The position numbers were made by a program, and so were the translations under genes. From Bacteriovoracaceae bacterium (GTDB lineage Bacteria > Bdellovibrionota > Bacteriovoracia > Bacteriovoracales > Bacteriovoracaceae), in assembly GCA_016784965.1 (NCBI GenBank), contig JADHTQ010000002.1, positions 89,571 through 153,570 on the forward strand: a stretch of 64,000 bases of DNA, read 5' to 3'. The notes beneath the pieces were generated by a model. The model was not told the origin of the DNA. It saw only the letters and a list, made by a program, of their open reading frames with translations, and did not search any database. Shown one piece after another: positions 46,145 through 54,113 of this stretch. How positions within the stretch are numbered: the stretch's first letter is position 1; each line of letters begins with the position of its first letter.

Positions 46145-47605
46145 CTACTTTATATCCATTAAGGACTCTAATTGTAAAGATCTACTTCCTTTAATAAAGA
46201 AACGATTGTACTTCTTCAGTGCTTCTTTCCAATATTCATTCAAACTTTCTTTTTCCAAAAACAGATGACAAGGACTTGCAAACCCTGATTCATAGTCTCT
46301 ACAAAATCTACCAACAAAGGCAACATTGATTACACCCATTTTACCTAGCTTCTTGCCAACTTGCTGGTGAAGCTTTGAAGAGTCGTCCCCCAACTCATTC
46401 ATGTCTCCGACTATAAACAAAACATGTTTTAAATCTATTTTATCAGCTACGCATTTTGAAACAAATGACTCTACAGAGACAAGCATCGAAGAAGGATTTG
46501 CGTTATAAGCATCCAGAAATATCTGCTGGTTTTCACCTATTTGATGCCATACTGAACGATTATTTTTTGGTTTAAACTCAGTGGCAAGCTGAATCAGCAG
46601 CTGATGATTTCCCGGAAACAGAAGATTTGCAAAAATGAATGCACAGGCCATGTTCTTATAATTATGTGTACCAGTTAGATATTTATTATTTATGTTTATA
46701 GGCCCACAATCATAGTATTTGCTACCATCTTCGGTGCTATTAATTTCTAGGTGATCTTGAACAATATTGATAGCAACAGTGTTCCCTATTATTTTTTCAA
46801 CATCTTGCCCGTAATATATCAAGCCATCTGTCTTCTCCAACTTTTTTAAGTAATCATCATCTCCGTCGACGATAAATTCGCCTTTTTTTGCAGTATTAGA
46901 ATTAACGCTATCAAAGAGAATCCTCTTTTCTGCAAATACCCCAGCTTCAGTCTTAAAAAACTCTAAGTGGGAGCTTCCAATATTTGTAATCAGTCCAGCA
47001 TTTGGTATTGCAATATCACACAATACCTTTATTTCCCCTGGATGGTTGGTGCCCATTTCGACAATCACTACTTCATGCTGACTGGTAAGTCCCAAAAGAG
47101 TAAGCGGCACTCCAATATGGTTATTGAAATTTCCCTTAGTTGAGTGCACCTTACCGGGCATTACTCCATCTAAAAAATGAAATAGTATTTCCTTCGTCGT
47201 GGTCTTGCCGTTTGATCCCGTAATTCCAATGATTTTTGGCAAATTTTGGCCACACAATTGATTCTTCCAATCTAAAAGATGCAAATGGGCAACCTCTTGA
47301 AGATATTCCAACGTATCAGTAGCTGCAATAAACATGACGTCTGAGTAAGTGCTCTTTAGTGTATTCATTTTTTCAATATTACTTTTGCTACCTTGAAAAA
47401 CAACTACTTGGCACCCCTTTTCTAGCACACTTGAGGCATAGTCAAATCCATCAAAATTTGGTCCCGTTAAAGCAACAAATATGCTACCTGACTCATAACT
47501 TCTTGAATCTGTAGATACTGCAAAGCAAGACTTTTCACTTATGTGTGATCCTTTAAATACATTAACAATCGTTTTGGCACTTAGTAGCGTTTCAATACAA
47601 ATCAT
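46145..47605 (-). CDS. murF: UDP-MurNAc-tripeptide--D-alanyl-D-alanine ligase MurF
   Basis: This 486-residue Mur ligase adds D-Ala-D-Ala. The P-loop GITGSNGKTTTKEI is intact, followed by GNFNNHIGVPLTLL and EMGTNHPGEI, the MurF hallmarks. The C-terminal domain has DAYNANPSSM and FIVGDMNELGDDS. Its first codons overlap the murE stop by 4 bases. It starts a little before 47605 with no better alternative. Confidence 0.96.
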   Translation of the reverse strand: MICIETLLSAKTIVNVFKGSHISEKSCFAVSTDSRSYESGSIFVALTGPNFDGFDYASSVLEKGCQVVVFQGSKSNIEKMNTLKSTYSDVMFIAATDTLEYLQEVAHLHLLDWKNQLCGQNLPKIIGITGSNGKTTTKEILFHFLDGVMPGKVHSTKGNFNNHIGVPLTLLGLTSQHEVVIVEMGTNHPGEIKVLCDIAIPNAGLITNIGSSHLEFFKTEAGVFAEKRILFDSVNSNTAKKGEFIVDGDDDYLKKLEKTDGLIYYGQDVEKIIGNTVAINIVQDHLEINSTEDGSKYYDCGPININNKYLTGTHNYKNMACAFIFANLLFPGNHQLLIQLATEFKPKNNRSVWHQIGENQQIFLDAYNANPSSMLVSVESFVSKCVADKIDLKHVLFIVGDMNELGDDSSKLHQQVGKKLGKMGVINVAFVGRFCRDYESGFASPCHLFLEKESLNEYWKEALKKYNRFFIKGSRSLQLESLMDIK

Positions 47606-49029
47606 ACAATACCTAAACTTCTGGTGTAGCTGTCTACAATTTTAAAATCAGAAAAAGGGTGTTTAACGCCATCAATCTCCTGATACTCCTCATGCCCCTT
47701 GCCCGCAATAACTAAGATCTCATCTTCTGTCATAACTTTAAGTGCCCCTTGAATTGCTTGCTTGCGATCAACAATGGTCTCGACCATTGGATGACTAATA
47801 CCTGTCATGATATCACTTATAATTTCATCTGGGCTTTCAAATCTAGGATTATCTGATGTAACATAAATCTTATCTGCCATATTACTGGCCACTTCCCCCA
47901 TTAACTTGCGTTTGGCTCGGTCTCGATTTCCACCACAACCAAACAATAAACTTAATTTATACTGCGGGAAACTATCCTTTATTGCTTGTACAATGTTTAA
48001 AAGTGCATCTGGAGTATGAGCATAATCAATTACAACTGTTTTGGTACCCAGATCTATTAGTGAAAATCGCCCCTTTGGTGTTTTCACTTTTTCAATATCT
48101 ACTCCTGAGACACTTCCCCAAAGAGATTCATTTAACTCTAGAGCTAACTCAAAATTGCTCCTAATGAAACTAACCTCAAACACTTTTGGTACATCAAATA
48201 AACCCCTTTGCTTAAGGGTCTTGGCCTTCTTAATAATATCCAAAGCAGTCGGATCACTTTTACTAACAATTTTATCTTTTAATTCATCTTGATCACAGGG
48301 AATCAGTAAATTAGATCCTTTTTTCAAATATATGGATAATATCTGCAACTTAGCATTAAAGTAAGACTCCATATCCTTGTGATAATCCAAATGATCCTGA
48401 GTGAAATTGGTCCAGGCCGCCAAATCCATTTTTAAATCATAAATTCTTTGCTGTTGTAATCCATGGCTAGATATTTCAAAAAAGATGACATCCACAACTT
48501 CCTGATATTTATGAATAATTTGTCTCATTTGGATGTAAGAAGGGGTCGTTGCTCCAGTTTCATGATAGGTGTGCTCACCCGCTACGTTTACTCCTAAGGT
48601 CCCAATACTCAAACTTTTTTTGCCAAGTAGGTGTGCAATTTGAGAGGCAAAATTGACAACTGAAGTTTTCCCGTTGGTTCCCGTTACGCCTACAAACTTA
48701 AATTTCATATCCATCGGGTACAATTTATCTAAGATCGCTTTTTGAGCAAAATAAAAGTTATCGTCACCCACAACTATTAAGTTAGTTACTTGCTCTGATA
48801 ACGATTCTGGCAAGTCATTTGTTATAATTAGACAATTTTGAGCATCTAAATATCTTGTTTGAAATAGAGAAATAGAGTTTTGTTGCCCTGTTATCCTGTA
48901 AAAGACGATTTGATTATCTTTTGCTCTTTGCAAGTCAGTTGTAACATCATCTAATTGCAAACTATCATCAACATTTACTTGCTGGCGTACAAAAGGCTTT
49001 AAAATGGATAAAAGTTCTTGTTTATTCAT
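47602..49029 (-). CDS. murE: UDP-MurNAc-L-Ala-D-Glu--diaminopimelate ligase MurE
   Basis: This 475-residue ligase has a normal P-loop (GVTGTNGKTSVVNF), the carbamylated-lysine region SYFNAKLQIL and the domain-3 motif DNPRFESP. The DNPR motif indicates meso-diaminopimelate as substrate, as in Gram-negative bacteria. The ending HEEYQEIDGVKHPFSDF is characteristic. It overlaps ftsI by 8 bases and murF by 4, so the three are translationally coupled. Confidence 0.96.
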   Translation of the reverse strand: MNKQELLSILKPFVRQQVNVDDSLQLDDVTTDLQRAKDNQIVFYRITGQQNSISLFQTRYLDAQNCLIITNDLPESLSEQVTNLIVVGDDNFYFAQKAILDKLYPMDMKFKFVGVTGTNGKTSVVNFASQIAHLLGKKSLSIGTLGVNVAGEHTYHETGATTPSYIQMRQIIHKYQEVVDVIFFEISSHGLQQQRIYDLKMDLAAWTNFTQDHLDYHKDMESYFNAKLQILSIYLKKGSNLLIPCDQDELKDKIVSKSDPTALDIIKKAKTLKQRGLFDVPKVFEVSFIRSNFELALELNESLWGSVSGVDIEKVKTPKGRFSLIDLGTKTVVIDYAHTPDALLNIVQAIKDSFPQYKLSLLFGCGGNRDRAKRKLMGEVASNMADKIYVTSDNPRFESPDEIISDIMTGISHPMVETIVDRKQAIQGALKVMTEDEILVIAGKGHEEYQEIDGVKHPFSDFKIVDSYTRSLGIV

Positions 49030-50932
49030 AGGTCGGAGGAGTGTAGATTAATTCAACTAATGCATTTTCTTTTAAAACAGAACCGGCTTTTATACCTTGA
49101 GAAGTAACAACTCCCATTCCTTTGTGGATTATTTTTACTGTAACTTTTAGTTTTTTACCCAAGCGAATTGCTGATAATTTATCAAGTCCTAAGAAATTTG
49201 GCATCCGTTTTTTTCCCAGAATCCTGGTAGTTGCAGACTTTCTCTCTGCAACTGAATCCATCGCTTTATCCTTGCTAAATACCTGTTTGAAATTTTTATG
49301 TTTGTACAGAATGTGTTGGGTAACTTTTTTGAAAATTGGAGCCGCTACATTATTGCCATAGTAAATTTTCCCCTTAGGATCATCAGCATAAGCATAAACA
49401 ACAAATCGATTATCTATGTTTACAGGAAATCCTATAAATCCCGGTATGTATCCCTCATATCCCCCGCTTTTGGCCGGTTTTTGAGCAGTACTAGTTTTGC
49501 CTGCAATTTTGAAATGGGGAATACGCGCATTATCACCTGTCCCATCTTCTACGGCCTTAATTAACATTTTGGTAAGCTCATCTGCCGTGCTCTGAGAGAT
49601 AATTCGCTCGCTTATTATATTTTCACTCTTATTTCTTCTCAAGATTGTAGGCTTAATATAAACCCCTCCATTGGCAATAGCGGCATAAACCGCCAACATC
49701 TGTATACCGGTGGTGGCAATTCCTTGACCGAAACTGATGTTGCTAAGAACAAGTGGCGAAATATTTTTTTTAGAGGAAAAGATTCCTCTGGATTCCCCAG
49801 GAATTTGAATTCCAACCTTTTGGCCAATTCTAAACTTCAACAATGTTTCTTTTAACCGTGGAAAGGTTAAATCAAATGCAATTTTAGTCGTTCCAATATT
49901 TGAGCTATATTGTAAAATTTCAGTCATCGACAGCCACTCAAACTTCTTTTTAGTTTCTGCCTCGCTGATATAGTGCCCTCCAACCATATACTTGCCACGC
50001 TCACAGTAATAATTTGTATCTGGTCTGGCCATTTTGTGCTCAAGTGCAGATGCCACTGTTAAAACTTTTAAAATCGACCCCGGCTCAAATGGATCACTTA
50101 TAAAAGCTAGCTTGCGGTATTCAGCATTAGAGTTTTTAATCTTATTAGCATCAAAGGTGGGATAATTGGCAATTGCCAAAATTTCTCCAGTCGTTGCGTC
50201 TATCACACCAATTCCACCCTTAGTGGCCTGAAATTCTACAACCATTTCCTTAAGCAATTTTTCCGATAAGGCCTGCAATTCGTTATCAATTGATAGATAG
50301 ATATCTTGTGATTTATCTCCGCTTTTTTGCACCTCAAACTTTATCGGCCTTCCTTTTGCGTCTTTTAAATACTTTGTTATCCTTGCCTTTCCTTTCAACC
50401 TCTCATCAAAATAGTACTCAAGACCAGATAAACCCACATTATCCACACCAACAAAACCTAAAACTTGTGATAATAGTTCGTTATTTGGATAAAGTCTTTT
50501 GGGAACCACCTCAATAAAAATTCCACCTTCACTACCAAGCTTTTTTACCTTTTTTACTTGCTTTTTGGACAACTCGATCTTTCTTGCAAGCCAAGTATAC
50601 CTAGTCCGCTTGTGAATCTTTTTCATTATTTTTCTATACGATAGCTTGGGGACAATCTTTGATAGCCTCTTATAACTTTTTTTGCCCCCTTTTACATTTT
50701 TAGGAATTGTAAAAATACTATAAGTCTGTACATTAATGGCCAGTGGCAAACTATTTCTATCATAAATATTGCCTCTGTTTGGATATATCTTACTCTCTCG
50801 CAATATTTGGTTTGTAGAGTATGCAATCAATTTGTCTTTGTTAACTATCTGTACGTACGATGCTTTACTCATAATGAGTAAGAATAAAAAGGAGATACCA
50901 ATAAATGTTGCAACCAATCTTTTTTTTATCAT
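49022..50932 (-). CDS. ftsI: Septal transpeptidase FtsI (PBP3) with a C-terminal PASTA-like domain
   Basis: This is a 636-residue class B penicillin-binding protein. One N-terminal TM helix (about 8-24), the pedestal domain with the RGNIYDRN box, and the transpeptidase with SxxK (EPGSILK), SxN (YSSN) and the third box in AGKTSTAQ are present. The third box reads KTS rather than KTG. Residues about 575-635 form a PASTA-like repeat (MPNFLGLDKLSAIRLGKKL, then a second beta hairpin), unlike enterobacterial FtsI. It crosslinks septal peptidoglycan with FtsW. It is 94 bases after ftsL. Confidence 0.94.
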   Translation of the reverse strand: MIKKRLVATFIGISFLFLLIMSKASYVQIVNKDKLIAYSTNQILRESKIYPNRGNIYDRNSLPLAINVQTYSIFTIPKNVKGGKKSYKRLSKIVPKLSYRKIMKKIHKRTRYTWLARKIELSKKQVKKVKKLGSEGGIFIEVVPKRLYPNNELLSQVLGFVGVDNVGLSGLEYYFDERLKGKARITKYLKDAKGRPIKFEVQKSGDKSQDIYLSIDNELQALSEKLLKEMVVEFQATKGGIGVIDATTGEILAIANYPTFDANKIKNSNAEYRKLAFISDPFEPGSILKVLTVASALEHKMARPDTNYYCERGKYMVGGHYISEAETKKKFEWLSMTEILQYSSNIGTTKIAFDLTFPRLKETLLKFRIGQKVGIQIPGESRGIFSSKKNISPLVLSNISFGQGIATTGIQMLAVYAAIANGGVYIKPTILRRNKSENIISERIISQSTADELTKMLIKAVEDGTGDNARIPHFKIAGKTSTAQKPAKSGGYEGYIPGFIGFPVNIDNRFVVYAYADDPKGKIYYGNNVAAPIFKKVTQHILYKHKNFKQVFSKDKAMDSVAERKSATTRILGKKRMPNFLGLDKLSAIRLGKKLKVTVKIIHKGMGVVTSQGIKAGSVLKENALVELIYTPPTYE

Positions 50933-51026
50933 ATCCTATCAGTAAGACTGTTCCCTAAAATTTCACACTACTTTTATCTTACAGCAGGTTCTATATAAAC
51001 ACAAAAATTTGTCTCTATTTAACTAT

Positions 51027-51374
51027 TTAGGGAATTACAATAACCTGACTCTCTGTAGGTCTTTCCAAGTGATATTTCGATGCTAGTTTTCTCAGATTTT
51101 TTACTGACAACAGTTTAGCCCTCTTGGCCTTTAGCTCTTTGTTTTCAAGCTCCAATTTTGTATATTGCTTACTAACATCCATTATTTCATAATCGAGCTC
51201 AACCGCTCTCATTCGAAATAGCACAAACAAGATTCCTAAAACTGTTATCGTTAAAAATATTGGAAAACCTTGTGAGCTGAATAAAATCCTTTTAGCTATC
51301 GCAATTGAATTTGAAAGATTTAAAAGACCGTTTCTTAGTTGTGTAGTGTTTGTCTTTAAACTTTTGACCACCAT
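51027..51374 (-). CDS. ftsL: Cell division protein FtsL
   Basis: This 115-residue bitopic protein has one TM helix (about 38-55) and a periplasmic coiled coil with LENKELKAKRAKL and LRKLASKYHLERP, typical of FtsL. It recruits FtsW-FtsI through FtsB. It is the first gene of the cluster; no mraZ or rsmH precedes it as in most bacteria. AAGGAGG lies before the ATG, inside a small hairpin. Confidence 0.85.
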   Translation of the reverse strand: MVVKSLKTNTTQLRNGLLNLSNSIAIAKRILFSSQGFPIFLTITVLGILFVLFRMRAVELDYEIMDVSKQYTKLELENKELKAKRAKLLSVKNLRKLASKYHLERPTESQVIVIP

Positions 51375-51375
51375 T

Positions 51376-51395
51376 TTATCCCCTCCTTGGGATAA
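51376..51395 (-). promoter_or_regulatory. Small hairpin presenting the ftsL ribosome site
   Basis: TTATCCC and GGGATAA form a 7-base stem with loop AAGGAG on the minus strand, placing the Shine-Dalgarno sequence in the loop 1 base before the ATG region. A possible -10 TATAAT (51422-51417) lies just upstream with a weak -35. A control role is speculative. Confidence 0.4.
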
Positions 51396-51454
51396 TTTTT
51401 TATGCTCTCTATTTTGATTATATATCAGTCAGGAAAAAAAACCATGTTTATTCT

Positions 51455-52162
51455 TTAATGGTCCCAGTTGTGTTTAAAATTAACTGTCTCACGGCATTTT
51501 AAGGTAGCATAAGCTTCAGCTTTATTTAATTCATAAGGCTTTAACCACTTATCAATCAACGATTCTTTAAGAAAAATTGGAACGCGATCATGCCCAGCTG
51601 CTACAACCTCTTTTGGCGCTTCATCTGTAATTACTGCAAATGAAAAAATCTCTTCTTGCCCATCCTGTGAGCGCCAACAATCCCACAGGCATGCCGCCCA
51701 CATCACTTCCAAATTATCTGGAGCAAAATACGCCAATTCTTTTTTTCCCTGTCTTGGAAGATATTCATAAAACCCTCTAAATGGCACTAGAGCATGATTT
51801 TTCATAAATACATTCTTCCAGGCCCTGCGCTCCTCCAACTTATCCAACCGAGCATTATAGGTATGAACCAAAATTTTTCGGTTTGTCTTGGGATTAAGCC
51901 TCCTATAACGGTTTGACTCCGAAAAAGAGGGCAAAAGCTGATATTTCATCGGCTTAATAATCCTTTGCCCCTTTTGTTCCATGAATACTATCGGTGCATA
52001 GCAATTTGGATATATCCGACCTTTTGTATCCAGACCTTTGTACTTCTCAGGATCTTTAGAAGCCATCTTATAAAAGCGGTCAAAATCATTTTGAGAGACT
52101 TCTGCCTGAAATCTCGCTGCCAATTTTTTCAAATTAATATCAACTTGCAGTGAAAAACACAT
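51455..52162 (-). CDS. SOS response-associated peptidase (SRAP, YedK/HMCES family)
   Basis: This 235-residue SRAP protein forms a protective thiazolidine crosslink with abasic sites in single-stranded DNA. Cys2 is exposed after Met removal (MCFSLQ). The other active-site elements are present: the Asn in NCYAPIVF, the Glu in VPFRGFYEY and the His in AGHDRVP. GGGAG stands 6 bases before the ATG. It is divergent from umuDC, which fits a DNA-damage neighbourhood. I could not identify a convincing LexA box in the 106 bases between them. Confidence 0.93.
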   Translation of the reverse strand: MCFSLQVDINLKKLAARFQAEVSQNDFDRFYKMASKDPEKYKGLDTKGRIYPNCYAPIVFMEQKGQRIIKPMKYQLLPSFSESNRYRRLNPKTNRKILVHTYNARLDKLEERRAWKNVFMKNHALVPFRGFYEYLPRQGKKELAYFAPDNLEVMWAACLWDCWRSQDGQEEIFSFAVITDEAPKEVVAAGHDRVPIFLKESLIDKWLKPYELNKAEAYATLKCRETVNFKHNWDH

Positions 52163-52208
52163 AATAATCTCCCATGATGCAGTATTTCGTGCGCAAGTTA
52201 GGCGTAAG

Positions 52209-52217
52209 TGGTATAAT
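52209..52217 (+). promoter_or_regulatory. Extended -10 promoter element before umuD
   Basis: TGG-TATAAT on the plus strand forms an extended -10, about 52 bases before the umuD ATG. The -35 region is weak, as is common with extended -10 promoters. The inter-gene region is shared with the divergent SRAP gene. Confidence 0.5.
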
Positions 52218-52268
52218 TATTCTAACATTAAAAACGTAATAAATTAAACAATTTATGTTGGATAAATA

Positions 52269-52634
52269 ATGAGCACAACAAAAGGAACCCTATTTGGCAT
52301 TTCAGAGGATCACCAGGAGAGATCTCTCTCTCTAGATCAGCACTTTATCAAAAACAAGACATCCACTTTCTTTTTCAAAATGGAAGATAAGGCCCAAACG
52401 CCCTTAATTCTTCCCGGAGACATCCTGATTGTAGATCGATCCATCAGGCACCTTGACCAAAGGATTGTTATAGCATCTATATATGGGTCAATGATCTGTC
52501 GCTATCTTTTTAAAAAAGGCCAAAGCGTTCTTCTCAAACCAGGTAACCAAAATTTTGAAAGCATCTGGGTAACCGAAGAGATGGATATGATACTCTTTGG
52601 CGTAGTAACAGCAATTGCCAGGGAGCTAAACTAA
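52269..52634 (+). CDS. umuD: UmuD'-like subunit of DNA polymerase V, protease-dead
   Basis: This 121-residue protein aligns with UmuD from about its self-cleavage point onward. TSTFFFK matches ATYFVK and PGDILIVDRSI matches DGDLLIVD. Two catalytic positions have changed: where UmuD has Ser60 (GDSM) this protein has Lys41 (EDKA), and where UmuD has Lys97 it has Arg78 (ICRYL). No Cys-Gly or Ala-Gly cleavage site is seen. Its length and start equal the processed form UmuD' (about 115 residues). It would thus not need RecA-driven cleavage. It overlaps umuC by 1 base. Confidence 0.85.
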   Translation: MSTTKGTLFGISEDHQERSLSLDQHFIKNKTSTFFFKMEDKAQTPLILPGDILIVDRSIRHLDQRIVIASIYGSMICRYLFKKGQSVLLKPGNQNFESIWVTEEMDMILFGVVTAIARELN

Positions 52635-53905
52635 TGGGCCAAGTTTTTGCATTAGTTGACTGCAACTCCTTTTTTTGTAGTTGCGAAAGGCTCTATCGGC
52701 CCGATCTACACAAAAGGCCGATAATTGTTTTAAGCAACAATGATGGCTGTGCCATCTCACTTACAAAAGAGGCCAAGGCCCTGGGCCTTAAAATGGGTGC
52801 CCCTTACTTTAGGATGAAACAGTTGTGTGAACAACACCAAGTGGCCGTTTTTTCTTCCAACTTTAGCTTATATACCGACCTCTCCCGCAGAGTCATGGAG
52901 ACCATATATGAGTTAACCCCAGAAATAGAAATCTACTCTGTAGATGAGGCATGGTCTAATCTAACAGGAATCGCATCTGTAGATAAACACGGAAGAATGC
53001 TCAAAGAAACCATCGAACTAAATACGGGCATACCGGTAAGTGTTGGCATTGCTCCCACTAAAACCTTAGCAAAAATAGCAAACCACATTGCCAAAAAATC
53101 TGATCGCGCTGGTGGAGTCGTCAGTTTAATGGAAAAAAAGTATCAAGATATTGCCCTGGAGCGCGTGCCAGTAGGAAATATTTGGGGTATTGGCAGAAGA
53201 AACTCTCTAAAACTAAGGCTCATTGGTATCAAAACCGCCAAAGACCTGCGCGACTATCCCAACGAAAAAGAGATCCAAAAAAAGTTCACTAAAGTTGGAA
53301 TTATGATCAAGCACGAACTACAAGGAATTTGCTGTTTTCCCTTTAACGACAAAGAGGCAAAAAAGAAAAAAGAAATTTTAAGCTCGAGAACTTTTGGAAC
53401 ACCAGTGTATAGAAAAAAAGATCTCCAAGAGTCCGTTGCCAATTACGTCAGCTATGCCAGTGAAAAGCTGCGCAAACAGCAATCACTATGCTCCATAGTT
53501 GAAGTTTTTGCCAGGACCAATCCTCACAAAGAAGAAGTACAGCAATACTATGCCTTCAACTACCACAAAGCACTAACTGCAACTTCAGACACCAGAAAGT
53601 TAATAAAGTCTGCTTTCTGTGCTCTAGAAAAACTGTTTAAGTCAGGAATTGAATATAAAAAAGCCGGTGTCCGCCTCTCCAACCTTACCGACAGAGAGGA
53701 GGTGCAATTGAATATATTCGAACAAATGGACTCCACAAAAGATGACGCCCTAATGACAGTAATAGATAAAATCAACACCATCGAAGGAAGTCGGCTCATC
53801 AAATCTGCCGCCTGCGGAGTAAACAACGAAGCCTGGGCCATGCTCCGCAGCTTCAAATCCCCCCGCTACACAACCTCCTGGCTCGAACTCCCCACTGTCA
53901 AATAG
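52634..53905 (+). CDS. umuC: Translesion DNA polymerase V catalytic subunit UmuC
   Basis: This 423-residue Y-family polymerase keeps the catalytic acids in VDCNSFFCSCE (Asp9) and YSVDEAW (Asp-Glu near 105). The thumb and little-finger domains follow (GRRNSLKLRLIGIKTAKDL). Length matches E. coli UmuC (422). The Trp after DEA replaces the usual Phe. It is translationally coupled to umuD (stop and start overlap as TAATG). A dispersed repeat begins at the last base of its stop codon. Confidence 0.94.
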   Translation: MGQVFALVDCNSFFCSCERLYRPDLHKRPIIVLSNNDGCAISLTKEAKALGLKMGAPYFRMKQLCEQHQVAVFSSNFSLYTDLSRRVMETIYELTPEIEIYSVDEAWSNLTGIASVDKHGRMLKETIELNTGIPVSVGIAPTKTLAKIANHIAKKSDRAGGVVSLMEKKYQDIALERVPVGNIWGIGRRNSLKLRLIGIKTAKDLRDYPNEKEIQKKFTKVGIMIKHELQGICCFPFNDKEAKKKKEILSSRTFGTPVYRKKDLQESVANYVSYASEKLRKQQSLCSIVEVFARTNPHKEEVQQYYAFNYHKALTATSDTRKLIKSAFCALEKLFKSGIEYKKAGVRLSNLTDREEVQLNIFEQMDSTKDDALMTVIDKINTIEGSRLIKSAACGVNNEAWAMLRSFKSPRYTTSWLELPTVK

Positions 53906-53986
53906 TGCCAGGAGACTTGTGGGACACAGTGTGTCCCAAAGGTCTATTTTTCTTGATATGTCATCCTGGTAGACAATTACCAAAAT
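53905..53986. repeat. Dispersed repeat element, copy 1
   Basis: GTGCCAGGAGACTTGTGGGA and the following bases contain a perfect inverted repeat, GGGACACA-G-TGTGTCCC. About 30 bases further on comes GGTAGACAATTACCAAAAT. The first 32 bases recur with one change at 63969-64000. The second part recurs at 58657-58667. It fills the space after umuC. It looks like a REP-type or miniature mobile element. Confidence 0.7.
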
Positions 53987-54113
53987 ATTTTACAGAAATT
54001 AAACACAACCCCTTGTAATTATAGGTGTAACTTTTTGGCTGGTTACTTGCAATAAAGTTACTATTTAAAACTTAAAAAGCTAAAAATACTTATCTTTAAG
54101 AGGTGCATTGTTT

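Noticed and set aside
52163..52268. LexA box between the SRAP and umuD genes
   Set aside because: No convincing palindrome matching a known LexA site was found, although the gene pairing suggests SOS control.
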